This document shows, in pieces, positions 1 through 5,258 of a stretch of 8,137 bases of DNA (position 1 is the stretch's first letter; each line of letters begins with the position of its first letter). The translations under genes were made by a program, and so were the position numbers. The stretch is taken from NCBI GenBank assembly GCA_934488695.1, contig CAKSSH010000052.1, positions 1 through 8,137 of the forward strand. Reading direction: 5' to 3'. The notes beneath the pieces are model-generated. The model was not told the origin of the DNA, searched no databases, and saw nothing but the letters and a program-made list of their open reading frames with translations. This DNA comes from an uncultured Oscillospiraceae bacterium. GTDB lineage: Bacteria; Bacillota; Clostridia; Oscillospirales; Ruminococcaceae.

Positions 1-274
1 GCTCTTGGGAGGAGGGCACAAGGTTTAGATAATCCGAAAAAAAGGCCAGATCCTCTGCCGATGCTACAACACGCCCCTCTTTTTCAAGAACAGCCGTCAG
101 GTCACAGCCCAGAACAGAACAAACCCGAGCGACCGTGTCCACGGCAGTGCCGCCCAGCCCTTTCTTGAGCATGCTGTTTAAGGTGGAATTGGGAATGCCG
201 GATACAATGGAAAAGTTATGCAAGCTACGATATTTTTTCTTGATAAGCAGCAGCAAACGTTCTTCCCGAGTCAT
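1..274 (-). CDS. XRE-family helix-turn-helix transcriptional regulator (3' part missing, runs off the left edge)
   Basis: Reading leftward from the ATG at 274-272 gives 91 codons with no stop before the window edge, so only the N-terminal part is present. It begins MTREERLLLLIKKKYRS. Residues about 18-37 (LHNFSIVSGIPNSTLNSMLK) fit a Cro/C1-type helix-turn-helix: a first helix, a turn around GIPNS, then a recognition helix. The following residues (TAVDTVARVCSVLGCDLTAV, about 43-62) match the usual XRE helices 4 and 5. The start is supported by AAAGGAG at 289-283, 8 nt ahead of the ATG. The gene has its own promoter at 338-367 and lies just downstream of a small membrane protein gene read in the same direction. 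DNA binding is inferred from the fold; the target and any C-terminal domain are unknown. The HTH assignment is fairly secure. Confidence 0.82.
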   Translation of the reverse strand, partial: MTREERLLLLIKKKYRSLHNFSIVSGIPNSTLNSMLKKGLGGTAVDTVARVCSVLGCDLTAVLEKEGRVVASAEDLAFFSDYLNLVPSSQE

Positions 275-292
275 CCTTCAAATCTCCTTTAT

Positions 293-302
293 CGAAATTT
301 CG
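293..302. repeat. Palindrome CGAAATTTCG, candidate operator copy 1 (regulator leader)
   Basis: A perfect 10-bp palindrome lies in the 5' leader of the XRE gene, just upstream of its Shine-Dalgarno site. It is embedded in TTTATCGAAATTT (288-300), which recurs in reverse orientation at 620-632. The operator role is inference. Confidence 0.45.
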
Positions 303-337
303 CGGGGTATTGACTATTTTTCAAGAATTCTTTTATT

Positions 338-367
338 ATTTTAACACAATGCGGCAAGTTTTGTCAA
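338..367 (-). promoter_or_regulatory. Sigma-A-type promoter of the XRE regulator gene
   Basis: On the minus strand, TTGACA (367-362, perfect -35) is followed by an 18-nt spacer and TAAAAT (343-338, 5/6 match to the -10). A TG one base upstream of the -10 makes it an extended -10. Predicted transcription start is near 331, about 57 nt before the ATG at 274. The 10-bp palindrome AAGAATTCTT (323-332) overlaps that start point and could be an operator, which is inference. Confidence 0.75.
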
Positions 368-383
368 CAGCTGCTGCTCGCCA

Positions 384-557
384 TCAGGCACACTTTCTAA
401 GCTCCGATGAAAGCGCACGACGACGGCTGCGGATGATCCGCATTTTAAGGGCTCTTTTTCTCTTTTGAAGCTGCCTGTCCAGTACTCGCTCGACGGCATA
501 AAAGCACAGGCAAAGTGCCGGTAAAAATAATAATGCGCCGATAAAATCCATCAACAT
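384..557 (-). CDS. Small single-pass membrane protein, 57 aa, function unknown
   Basis: A complete short reading frame begins at ATG 557-555 and ends with TGA 386-384. The start is backed by GGAGG at 570-566 with 8 nt spacing, and a good promoter lies upstream (610-638). The protein starts MLMDFIGALLFLPALCLCFY, a single hydrophobic segment (about residues 5-22) containing two cysteines. A highly basic tail follows: 14 Arg/Lys and 3 acidic residues in positions 23-57, including KRKR at 32-35 and RRR at 45-47. By the positive-inside rule it should sit N-out/C-in with the tail in the cytoplasm. The tail could be an amphipathic helix or a nucleic-acid or lipid contact; I cannot tell. I do not recognise a family. 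The next gene downstream, same strand, is the XRE regulator, 109 nt away with its own promoter, so read-through co-transcription is possible. Confidence 0.68.
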   Translation of the reverse strand: MLMDFIGALLFLPALCLCFYAVERVLDRQLQKRKRALKMRIIRSRRRALSSELRKCA

Positions 558-585
558 TTTTCATTCCTCCGAAGCACAGAATTTT

Positions 586-595
586 TGAAATTTCG
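586..595. repeat. Near-palindrome TGAAATTTCG, candidate operator copy 2
   Basis: This matches CGAAATTTCG at 9 of 10 positions. It sits just downstream of the predicted start of the small membrane protein transcript, and its centre is 32 bp (about three helical turns) from copy 3. The AT-rich surroundings raise the chance of a random match. Confidence 0.35.
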
Positions 596-609
596 CTTTT
601 TACAATCCT

Positions 610-660
610 ATAATATACCAAATTTCGATAAAAGTCAAGCCTTTTTTAAAAAAATTTGCG
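610..660 (-). promoter_or_regulatory. Strong sigma-A-type promoter with UP-like element, for the 57-aa membrane protein
   Basis: On the minus strand, TTGACT (638-633, 5/6) is separated by 17 nt from TATTAT (615-610, 5/6). Directly upstream of the -35, bases 658-642 read AAA, seven T, six A, then G, close to the UP-element pattern bound by the RNA polymerase alpha C-terminal domain. The spacer contains TTTATCGAAATTT (632-620), a 13-mer also found in the leader of the neighbouring regulator gene (288-300). Predicted start is near 603, about 46 nt before the ATG at 557. Confidence 0.7.
618..627. repeat. Near-palindrome CCAAATTTCG, candidate operator copy 3 (between -35 and -10)
   Basis: This matches CGAAATTTCG at 9 of 10 positions and occupies the spacer between the -35 and -10 of the small membrane protein promoter, a classic repressor position. 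The flank gives the 13-mer AAATTTCGATAAA (620-632), the exact reverse complement of 288-300. Confidence 0.4.
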
Positions 661-844
661 AATTTTAAAAAATATTACAGTTTTTTCTGATTGGAAAACA
701 GTACGGTAGGGATTTGCATAACTGCGCAAGAAAGGTCGGAGAAGTAAAAAAAGGGTCTGTATACAAAAAAAGAAAGACAAAAAACGGAGGTGCAAAACAG
801 GCCGAAGAATAAAATAACGGGAGAGCAAAAAAGCGAGGGAAAGC
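661..844. other. Purine-rich intergenic stretch without a convincing gene
   Basis: Between the UP-like element and the nif3 terminator no reading frame has both a start codon and a properly spaced ribosome binding site. Bases 721-850 are about 80% purine on the plus strand, rich in A runs broken by G. The 10-mer AGCAAAAAAG occurs twice, 18 bp apart (824-833, 842-851). An open minus-strand frame (646-846) could begin only at a TTG inside the terminator tract with no ribosome site. I see no RNA gene here. Confidence 0.5.
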
Positions 845-874
845 AAAAAAGGCGACAGGATTTTCCTGTCGCCT
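845..874 (-). terminator. Rho-independent terminator of the trmK-nif3 operon
   Basis: AGGCGACAGGA (850-860) and TCCTGTCGCCT (864-874) form a perfect 11-bp stem with a 3-nt loop. On the minus strand it is followed by a run of six T (complement of the A run 845-850). It lies 34 nt past the nif3 stop codon at 909-911. Confidence 0.9.
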
Positions 875-908
875 GAACGTGGCTAAAAAGAATACACGAA
901 TAGAAAAA

Positions 909-1697
909 TCAAAAGAACCGGCCGGGCTCCTCTTCCCGAACGCTTTCCAAAACGGTCAGCTTCGGAAGCTTTTGGCGTAAAAAGTCAGCCAATGCCGACA
1001 TAGCGGGCTTTTCCATTTGGTAATGGGTCGGGCAAAACAGAGAAACACCGGTGTTTTCGGCGGTTACGAAAGCATCATGCTTTAAGTCTGCGGTCAGATA
1101 TGCGTCCAACCCGCGTTCAACCACCTGCTGCAGGTATTCGCCACCGCCGCCGCTGCAAAAGGAAAGGGAATGAATCGGACGGTCGTTTCCGGATACGGCA
1201 CGCAGCCGGTCGGTTTTAAAAATGTCTTTCATTGTTGAAAGAAGGGTGTCGAAGGAAACCGGGCTCGGAAAACGGCCGATTCGCCCGAATCCGTGAGGGG
1301 TTGGCAGCGGCCGAGTGACATCCAGCACGGCAGTTTCAACAAATCCAAGACGCTCCTGAAGAGACTTGGAAAGACAGGCGTCGGCCGAGAGCGGGCCTAC
1401 ATCAAAATTGGTATGTACCGAGAGGATACCAATGTCCCGGCGCAGGGCTGTTTCTGCCGGGGACGCAGGACGCAGTGTGTGCAGCGGATGGAAAATGACG
1501 GGATGATGCGTGATAATCAGCTCGGCACCGCAGGCATCGGCCTCTTCGAGGACGGCGCGGCCGGCGTCCAACGCGACCAACACTTTATGGATAGGACGTG
1601 TTGTATGCACCAGATAGCCGCTGTTGTCCCAGCTTTCGGCGTCGTTAAAGGGAAAGGCGGCATCCAGACAGGCAAAAATTTCAGCAGCAGTCATCAT
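909..1697 (-). CDS. Nif3-like dinuclear metal centre protein (DUF34 family)
   Basis: This is a NIF3/YbgI/YqfO-family protein of about 262 aa. Family members bind two metal ions and form toroidal oligomers; their reaction is not settled, despite the frequent label 'GTP cyclohydrolase 1 type 2'. Visible motifs are ESWDNSGYLV (about 21-30), LIITHHPVIF (60-69), SVHTNFDV (93-100) and PTHYQMEK (223-230). Metal ligands matching E. coli YbgI are present: H64, H65, D99, H225 and E229. The length fits the short form, without the central PII-like insertion of Bacillus YqfO. The usual second His of the TGD-x-K-H-H region is Asp here (TADLKHDAF). ATG codons lie at 1706, 1697 and 1694; AAAGGAG (1715-1709) is only 2 nt from the first and 11 nt from the second, so 1697 is preferred. 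It overlaps the end of trmK by 17 nt, suggesting translational coupling. Confidence 0.92.
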   Translation of the reverse strand: MMTAAEIFACLDAAFPFNDAESWDNSGYLVHTTRPIHKVLVALDAGRAVLEEADACGAELIITHHPVIFHPLHTLRPASPAETALRRDIGILSVHTNFDVGPLSADACLSKSLQERLGFVETAVLDVTRPLPTPHGFGRIGRFPSPVSFDTLLSTMKDIFKTDRLRAVSGNDRPIHSLSFCSGGGGEYLQQVVERGLDAYLTADLKHDAFVTAENTGVSLFCPTHYQMEKPAMSALADFLRQKLPKLTVLESVREEEPGRFF

Positions 1698-2406
1698 GAG
1701 ATTCATAGCTCCTTTCTTGCAGGCGTCGCTCTGCTTCTTGGATGATTTGGGTCAATCGAGATTGCCGGTCCGCATTCGGCTGAGCGCTTTTTTGTATTTG
1801 ACGCAGGGCAGACATACAGCGCCGCAGCTGCAAGCGCAGATAGGCCGTGTTTTCGGCGGTGTCCGGCTGCAATGCACCGAGAAACAGCTCGGCCGTTGTC
1901 GGTGTTTTCGGGACAGGAGTGCGCGGAGCCTGCGCGACCAAAATCAAATAAAAATGCTTGCCCTGCCGTACGGCCCGTTCCCGAAGAATTTCAAAACCTG
2001 CTTGATAAAGATAGGCGCGCAACAGCTCGGCATGAGTGTTCGGCTGCAGGACAAGATATGCGCTGCTTTGCATCGGGTAGTCGGAAGCGCTGAGGATATT
2101 TCGGATGGTTTCACCGCCCATGCCCGCAATAATCAGGACATCCGGCGCATATGCTTCGGCGGCCTGCAGACCGTCTGACAGCAGCAGCTTTGCGCGGTCA
2201 AGCAGGCCATGACGCAGCAAGGTCTCCCGTGCACGGGCCAACGGGCCGGGCGCAATGTCTGAGGCCAGAACGCGTTTGGCGCGACAGCTTTGCAAAAGAA
2301 ACGCCGGCAGCAGCGCATGGTCGGTGCCGATGTCGGCCGCCAGCGTGCAGACAGGCACCTCGTCGGCAATGGCGGCAAGACGCGGCGGCAGTTGAACATC
2401 AGTCAT
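1681..2406 (-). CDS. trmK: tRNA (adenine(22)-N1)-methyltransferase TrmK
   Basis: TrmK methylates N1 of adenine 22 in the D-arm region of bacterial tRNAs using S-adenosylmethionine, in the cytoplasm. The 241-aa product has a Rossmann methyltransferase domain: ADIGTDHALLP (motif I, about 24-34, with the family's D-x-G-[ST]-D-H signature), ASDI (48-51), LSDGL (76-80), IIAGMGGE (92-99) and LQPN (120-123). The region after about 160 is polar and helical, in keeping with the C-terminal coiled-coil domain of the family. Of two in-frame ATGs (2412 and 2406), AGGAG at 2418-2414 is 1 nt from the first and 7 nt from the second, so 2406 is chosen. Pairing with nif3 matches Bacillus yqfN-yqfO. An intrinsic terminator lies directly upstream, so expression seems to depend on read-through. 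Confidence 0.93.
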   Translation of the reverse strand: MTDVQLPPRLAAIADEVPVCTLAADIGTDHALLPAFLLQSCRAKRVLASDIAPGPLARARETLLRHGLLDRAKLLLSDGLQAAEAYAPDVLIIAGMGGETIRNILSASDYPMQSSAYLVLQPNTHAELLRAYLYQAGFEILRERAVRQGKHFYLILVAQAPRTPVPKTPTTAELFLGALQPDTAENTAYLRLQLRRCMSALRQIQKSAQPNADRQSRLTQIIQEAERRLQERSYESHDDCC

Positions 2407-2413
2407 AGGCATT

Positions 2414-2418
2414 CTCCT
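2414..2418 (-). promoter_or_regulatory. Ribosome binding site deciding the trmK start
   Basis: AGGAG on the minus strand is 7 nt before the ATG at 2406 and only 1 nt before the ATG at 2412, so the downstream codon is the likely start. It lies 3 nt after the T run of the upstream terminator. Confidence 0.7.
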
Positions 2419-2421
2419 ATT

Positions 2422-2451
2422 AAAAGAAAGCCCGCCGTTTTTTCGGCGGGC
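2422..2451 (-). terminator. Rho-independent terminator between the DUF1858 gene and trmK
   Basis: GCCCGCCG and CGGCGGGC (2430-2437 and 2444-2451) form a perfect 8-bp GC-rich stem with a 6-nt loop. On the minus strand it is followed by TTTCTTTT (complement of 2429-2422). It lies just after the DUF1858 stop (2459-2461) and ends immediately ahead of the trmK ribosome site. Confidence 0.88.
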
Positions 2452-2458
2452 AAGCTTT

Positions 2459-2656
2459 TCAGATACAGGCGTTTAATTTTTTGACGATTTCTTCTGCGTC
2501 AATACCATGTACCGCACAGGCCTCCGCAACTGTTTCGCTTCTGGCGGAGGGGCAGCCTAAGCAGTGCATGCCCATTTCCAAAAACACAGGCGCCGTGTCG
2601 GGGCAATGATCCAAAATATCGCCGATAATGCTATCCTTGGTGATGGTGTATTCCAT
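2459..2656 (-). CDS. DUF1858 protein (hybrid-cluster-protein-associated redox disulfide domain)
   Basis: The 65-aa product matches the short DUF1858 / TIGR03980 family, often encoded near or fused to hybrid cluster proteins and other anaerobic redox enzymes. The hallmark is GMHCLGCPSA (about 29-38), with a CxxC pair at C32/C35, followed by ETVAEACAVHGID (41-53), as in the family. Further cysteines are C18, C47 and C64. It is presumably cytoplasmic, and the CxxC pair is inferred to be redox-active or metal-binding; no function is proven. The frame is open back to 2743, but the ATG at 2656 is chosen because AAAGGAG (2671-2665) lies 8 nt before it and the upstream codons would cover the promoter. 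No hybrid cluster gene is in the window; the neighbours are trmK downstream and the divergent pcrA. Confidence 0.88.
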   Translation of the reverse strand: MEYTITKDSIIGDILDHCPDTAPVFLEMGMHCLGCPSARSETVAEACAVHGIDAEEIVKKLNACI

Positions 2657-2690
2657 GAAAAAGGCTCCTTTGCGTATTGATTTCTTTTTT

Positions 2691-2719
2691 ATTATAAACT
2701 GCTGCATGAAAAAAATCAA
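2691..2719 (-). promoter_or_regulatory. Sigma-A-type promoter of the DUF1858 gene
   Basis: On the minus strand TTGATT (2719-2714) is 17 nt from a perfect TATAAT (2696-2691). Predicted start is near 2684, giving a leader of about 27 nt. It is divergent from the pcrA promoter. Confidence 0.78.
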
Positions 2720-2747
2720 GACTCTACAAGAAAAATCCGTCAAGTCC

Positions 2748-2776
2748 TTGTTTGAAAGGTCGATTTATGATACAAT
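2748..2776 (+). promoter_or_regulatory. Sigma-A-type promoter of the pcrA-ispDF-tmcAL-aldolase string
   Basis: TTGTTT (2748-2753) is 17 nt from TACAAT (2771-2776). A TG at 2768-2769 gives an extended -10. Predicted start is near 2783, with a leader of about 27 nt to the ATG at 2810. No other clear promoter is seen before 7623, and the genes that follow are tightly spaced. Confidence 0.68.
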
Positions 2777-2809
2777 GAGGATAATTGATAAAGAAAACGG
2801 AGCAATAAC

Positions 2810-5245
2810 ATGATGGCAAGCGAAACCGAAAAATTTTTAAAGTACCGTAAAGAGATTTTGGATCGGCATTTCTCGCGCCTTAACGACATGCAGAAAAAGG
2901 CGGTTTATCAGGTGGATGGGCCGGTGCTGATCCTGGCCGGCGCCGGCAGCGGAAAAACAACGGTGTTGATTCACAGAATCGCCTATATGGTGCAGTTTGG
3001 CAATGCCTATTGCAGCCGGACTCCGGCTACGCTGATTGGGCAAGAGGAGCTTGCACTTTTAAAACGCGCTGCCCGGGGAGACGCGTCTCTTTCGGCAGAA
3101 GAGCAGCGCATTTGTGAGGAGCTGATTGCCGATCGCCCCATTCTTCCTTGGCAAATCCTTTGTATTACGTTTACCAATAAGGCGGCCAACGAGCTGAAGG
3201 AGCGGTTGGTTGGGATGCTGGGAGAACAAGGCGGCGAGGTGCACGCCGGGACCTTTCATTCGGCTTGTGTTCGGATTCTGCGCCGGGATATTGAAAAAAT
3301 AGGATACGGAAAGAATTTCACCATTTATGATACCGAGGACAGCAAACGGGTCATTAAGGAAGCGCTTAAGGCACTGCGGCTGGACGAAAAGCACTTTCCG
3401 CCCCGTCAGCTTCTTTCCGAAATCAGTCGTGCAAAGGATCGTCTGCTTTCTCCGCAGCAAACGGCAGCGGAAAGCGGCGGCGATTATTATAAGGAAAGCG
3501 TCGCGCGGGTGTATGCGCTGTATCAGGAGCGGCTTCGCGCAGCCAATGCGGTGGATTTTGATGACATTATCGGGCTGACGGTGCAGTTGTTTCAGTCTTC
3601 GCCAGAAACGCTTGCTTATTATCGGAATAAGTACCGTTATGTGATGGTGGATGAGTATCAGGACACCAATCAGGCCCAGTACAGGCTCATCAGCCTGCTT
3701 TCGGAGGAGCATAAAAATCTCTGTGTGGTCGGTGACGATGACCAAAGCATTTACCGGTTTCGCGGAGCGACCATTGAAAATATTCTGAATTTTGAACTGC
3801 AGTTTCCGGGCGCGGTTGTGATTCGGCTGGAGCAGAATTATCGCAGCACCCAGAATATTCTGGATGCGGCCAATGCCGTGATCGCCAACAACAAGGAGCG
3901 AAAGGGCAAAAATCTTTGGACCTCGGCCGGCAGCGGCGAAAAGCTGACGCAGTTTCGTTGTGACGACGAACAGGGGGAAGCGCGGTTTGTGGTCGACAGA
4001 ATTTTGGACCATGTCGGAGAGGGCGGGAATTACGGCGATTGTGCCGTGCTGTATCGCACCAATTCACAATCCAACAATTTTGAGCGTGCCTTTGTTAAAG
4101 CCGGAATCCCGTATAGGATCATTGGCGGAAATCGATTTTATGACCGAATGGAAATTCGGGACATTGTGGCCTATCTATGCGTGCTCAACAACCCCGGTGA
4201 CAATCTGCGCCTGGAGCGGATTATCAATCAGCCTAAGCGCGGAATCGGGGAGGCAAGTGTGCAGGCGGCCATGGAAATTTCCCAAACGTTGGGGCAGAGT
4301 CTTTTTAAGACGGTTTGCGAAGCTGACCAATATCTGCCGTTGCGGCGCAGCAGCGGTGCAATGATGGCATTTGGCAAAATGATGCGGGAGCTGTCGGAAG
4401 CCGCAGCGGTCTGTGACCTCGGAGAATTGGCGACTCGGGTGATTCATGCAACCGGGTATGACACTTATTTAAAAGCGCTCGGTGATGAAGGGCTTGCCCG
4501 GATGGACAACGTACAGGAGCTTGTAAGCACCATGGCACGCTTCAGTGAAGAAAATCCGGAGGCCGGCCTGTCCGATTATTTGGAAGAGGTTTCGCTGATG
4601 AGCGATATTGATAATTATGATGCGCAGTCGGACAGTGTTGTGCTGATGACGATTCATTCCGCCAAGGGGCTGGAATTTGATGAGGTCTTTTTGGTCGGCA
4701 TGGAGGACGGCGTGTTTCCCGGAATCATGAGTCTGGAGTCTCCGGCGGAGATTGAGGAGGAGCGTCGGCTTGCATATGTCGGGATTACCCGTGCACGCAA
4801 AAAGCTGTACCTGACCGGCTGTGCCCGGCGGATGTTGTACGGGCGTACTCAGCGCCACCGGCCGTCTCGATTTGTTCGGGAAATTCCGGACAGCTTTAAA
4901 GAGGTTATTGACCACTGTTATGAGGAAGCGCCGGACCGGGATGATTTCGGCGGTTTTTCGGGCGGCGGTTTTTCATCGGCCAGACCGAGCTTTTCGGCCT
5001 CGGCGCGTTCCGGGTTCCCCGGCAATTCTTTTAAAACAAAGGATACTGCTTTGGGCAGACAGAGCCAAAAGCCGGCTTCGGGGCCGGACTTTTCCGTCGG
5101 TGACACCGTTACGCACCGGGTGTTTGGGGATGGACTGGTGGTCGCCATGACGCCGATGGCAAACGATACGCTGGTTGAGGTCAGCTTTGATCGGGTCGGG
5201 ACCAAAAAAATAATGGCAAATTTTGCCAAACTGCATAAAAAATAA
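2810..5245 (+). CDS. pcrA: ATP-dependent DNA helicase PcrA (UvrD/Rep family, SF1A)
   Basis: This is a 3'-5' DNA helicase acting in repair, plasmid replication and removal of RecA or stalled RNA polymerase. The 811-aa product carries all SF1A motifs: Q motif LNDMQKKAV (24-32), Walker A AGAGSGKT (43-50), Ia ITFTNKAANELKER (119-132), Ib AGTFHSACVR (146-155), II VDEYQDTN (280-287), III VVGDDDQSIYRFRG (306-319), IV LEQNYRST (340-347), V TIHSAKGLEFD (614-624) and VI RRLAYVGITRARKKL (652-666). A Gly/Ser/Phe-rich linker (about 711-760) leads to a Tudor-like C-terminal domain (761-811, FSVGDTVTHRVFGDG), which in PcrA contacts RNA polymerase. About 45 extra residues (roughly 64-110) sit between Walker A and motif Ia compared with Bacillus PcrA. 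The first of two adjacent ATGs is used; GGAG (2799-2802) is 7 nt upstream. Confidence 0.97.
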   Translation: MMASETEKFLKYRKEILDRHFSRLNDMQKKAVYQVDGPVLILAGAGSGKTTVLIHRIAYMVQFGNAYCSRTPATLIGQEELALLKRAARGDASLSAEEQRICEELIADRPILPWQILCITFTNKAANELKERLVGMLGEQGGEVHAGTFHSACVRILRRDIEKIGYGKNFTIYDTEDSKRVIKEALKALRLDEKHFPPRQLLSEISRAKDRLLSPQQTAAESGGDYYKESVARVYALYQERLRAANAVDFDDIIGLTVQLFQSSPETLAYYRNKYRYVMVDEYQDTNQAQYRLISLLSEEHKNLCVVGDDDQSIYRFRGATIENILNFELQFPGAVVIRLEQNYRSTQNILDAANAVIANNKERKGKNLWTSAGSGEKLTQFRCDDEQGEARFVVDRILDHVGEGGNYGDCAVLYRTNSQSNNFERAFVKAGIPYRIIGGNRFYDRMEIRDIVAYLCVLNNPGDNLRLERIINQPKRGIGEASVQAAMEISQTLGQSLFKTVCEADQYLPLRRSSGAMMAFGKMMRELSEAAAVCDLGELATRVIHATGYDTYLKALGDEGLARMDNVQELVSTMARFSEENPEAGLSDYLEEVSLMSDIDNYDAQSDSVVLMTIHSAKGLEFDEVFLVGMEDGVFPGIMSLESPAEIEEERRLAYVGITRARKKLYLTGCARRMLYGRTQRHRPSRFVREIPDSFKEVIDHCYEEAPDRDDFGGFSGGGFSSARPSFSASARSGFPGNSFKTKDTALGRQSQKPASGPDFSVGDTVTHRVFGDGLVVAMTPMANDTLVEVSFDRVGTKKIMANFAKLHKK

Positions 5246-5250
5246 GGAGG
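5244..5250 (+). promoter_or_regulatory. Ribosome binding site deciding a GTG start for ispDF
   Basis: AAGGAGG overlaps the pcrA stop codon and is 8 nt before GTG 5259-5261. The alternative ATG at 5223 lies upstream of this site, inside pcrA, and has no comparable site of its own. Confidence 0.85.
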
Positions 5251-5258
5251 ATTTTCCG

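Noticed and set aside
135..344. A 69-codon plus-strand frame over the left edge
   Set aside because: It is antisense to the XRE regulator and its promoter, whose helix-turn-helix, ribosome site and promoter are all convincing.
429..441. Inverted repeat GCGGATGATCCGC
   Set aside because: It lies inside the small membrane protein coding region, is only 6 bp per arm, and has no T run; probably coding chance.
646..846. A 66-codon hydrophobic minus-strand frame in the purine-rich stretch
   Set aside because: Its only far-upstream start is a TTG within the terminator T run, without a ribosome site. The Phe/Leu/Ser-rich composition simply reflects pyrimidine-rich DNA.
790..876. A short plus-strand frame starting GTG after GGAGG
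   Set aside because: The spacing between GGAGG and GTG is zero, the product is a low-complexity Lys/Gln string, and it runs through the nif3 terminator hairpin.
1293..2178. Two plus-strand open frames (1293-1745 and 1624-2178) across nif3 and trmK
   Set aside because: They are antisense to genes with clear family motifs, lack ribosome sites, and show no domain of their own.
2657..2743. 29-codon N-terminal extension of the DUF1858 protein to an upstream ATG
   Set aside because: The extension would cover the consensus promoter and the ribosome site, and does not match the family's short start.
3059..4012. A 317-codon open frame on the minus strand within pcrA
   Set aside because: It lies wholly antisense to a helicase with every SF1 motif intact, has no recognisable domain, and is a by-product of the codon bias of pcrA.
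5223..5258. ATG start for ispDF inside the pcrA end
   Set aside because: It adds 12 non-conserved residues ahead of the IspD N-terminus and has no ribosome site. GTG 5259 has AAGGAGG at ideal spacing.
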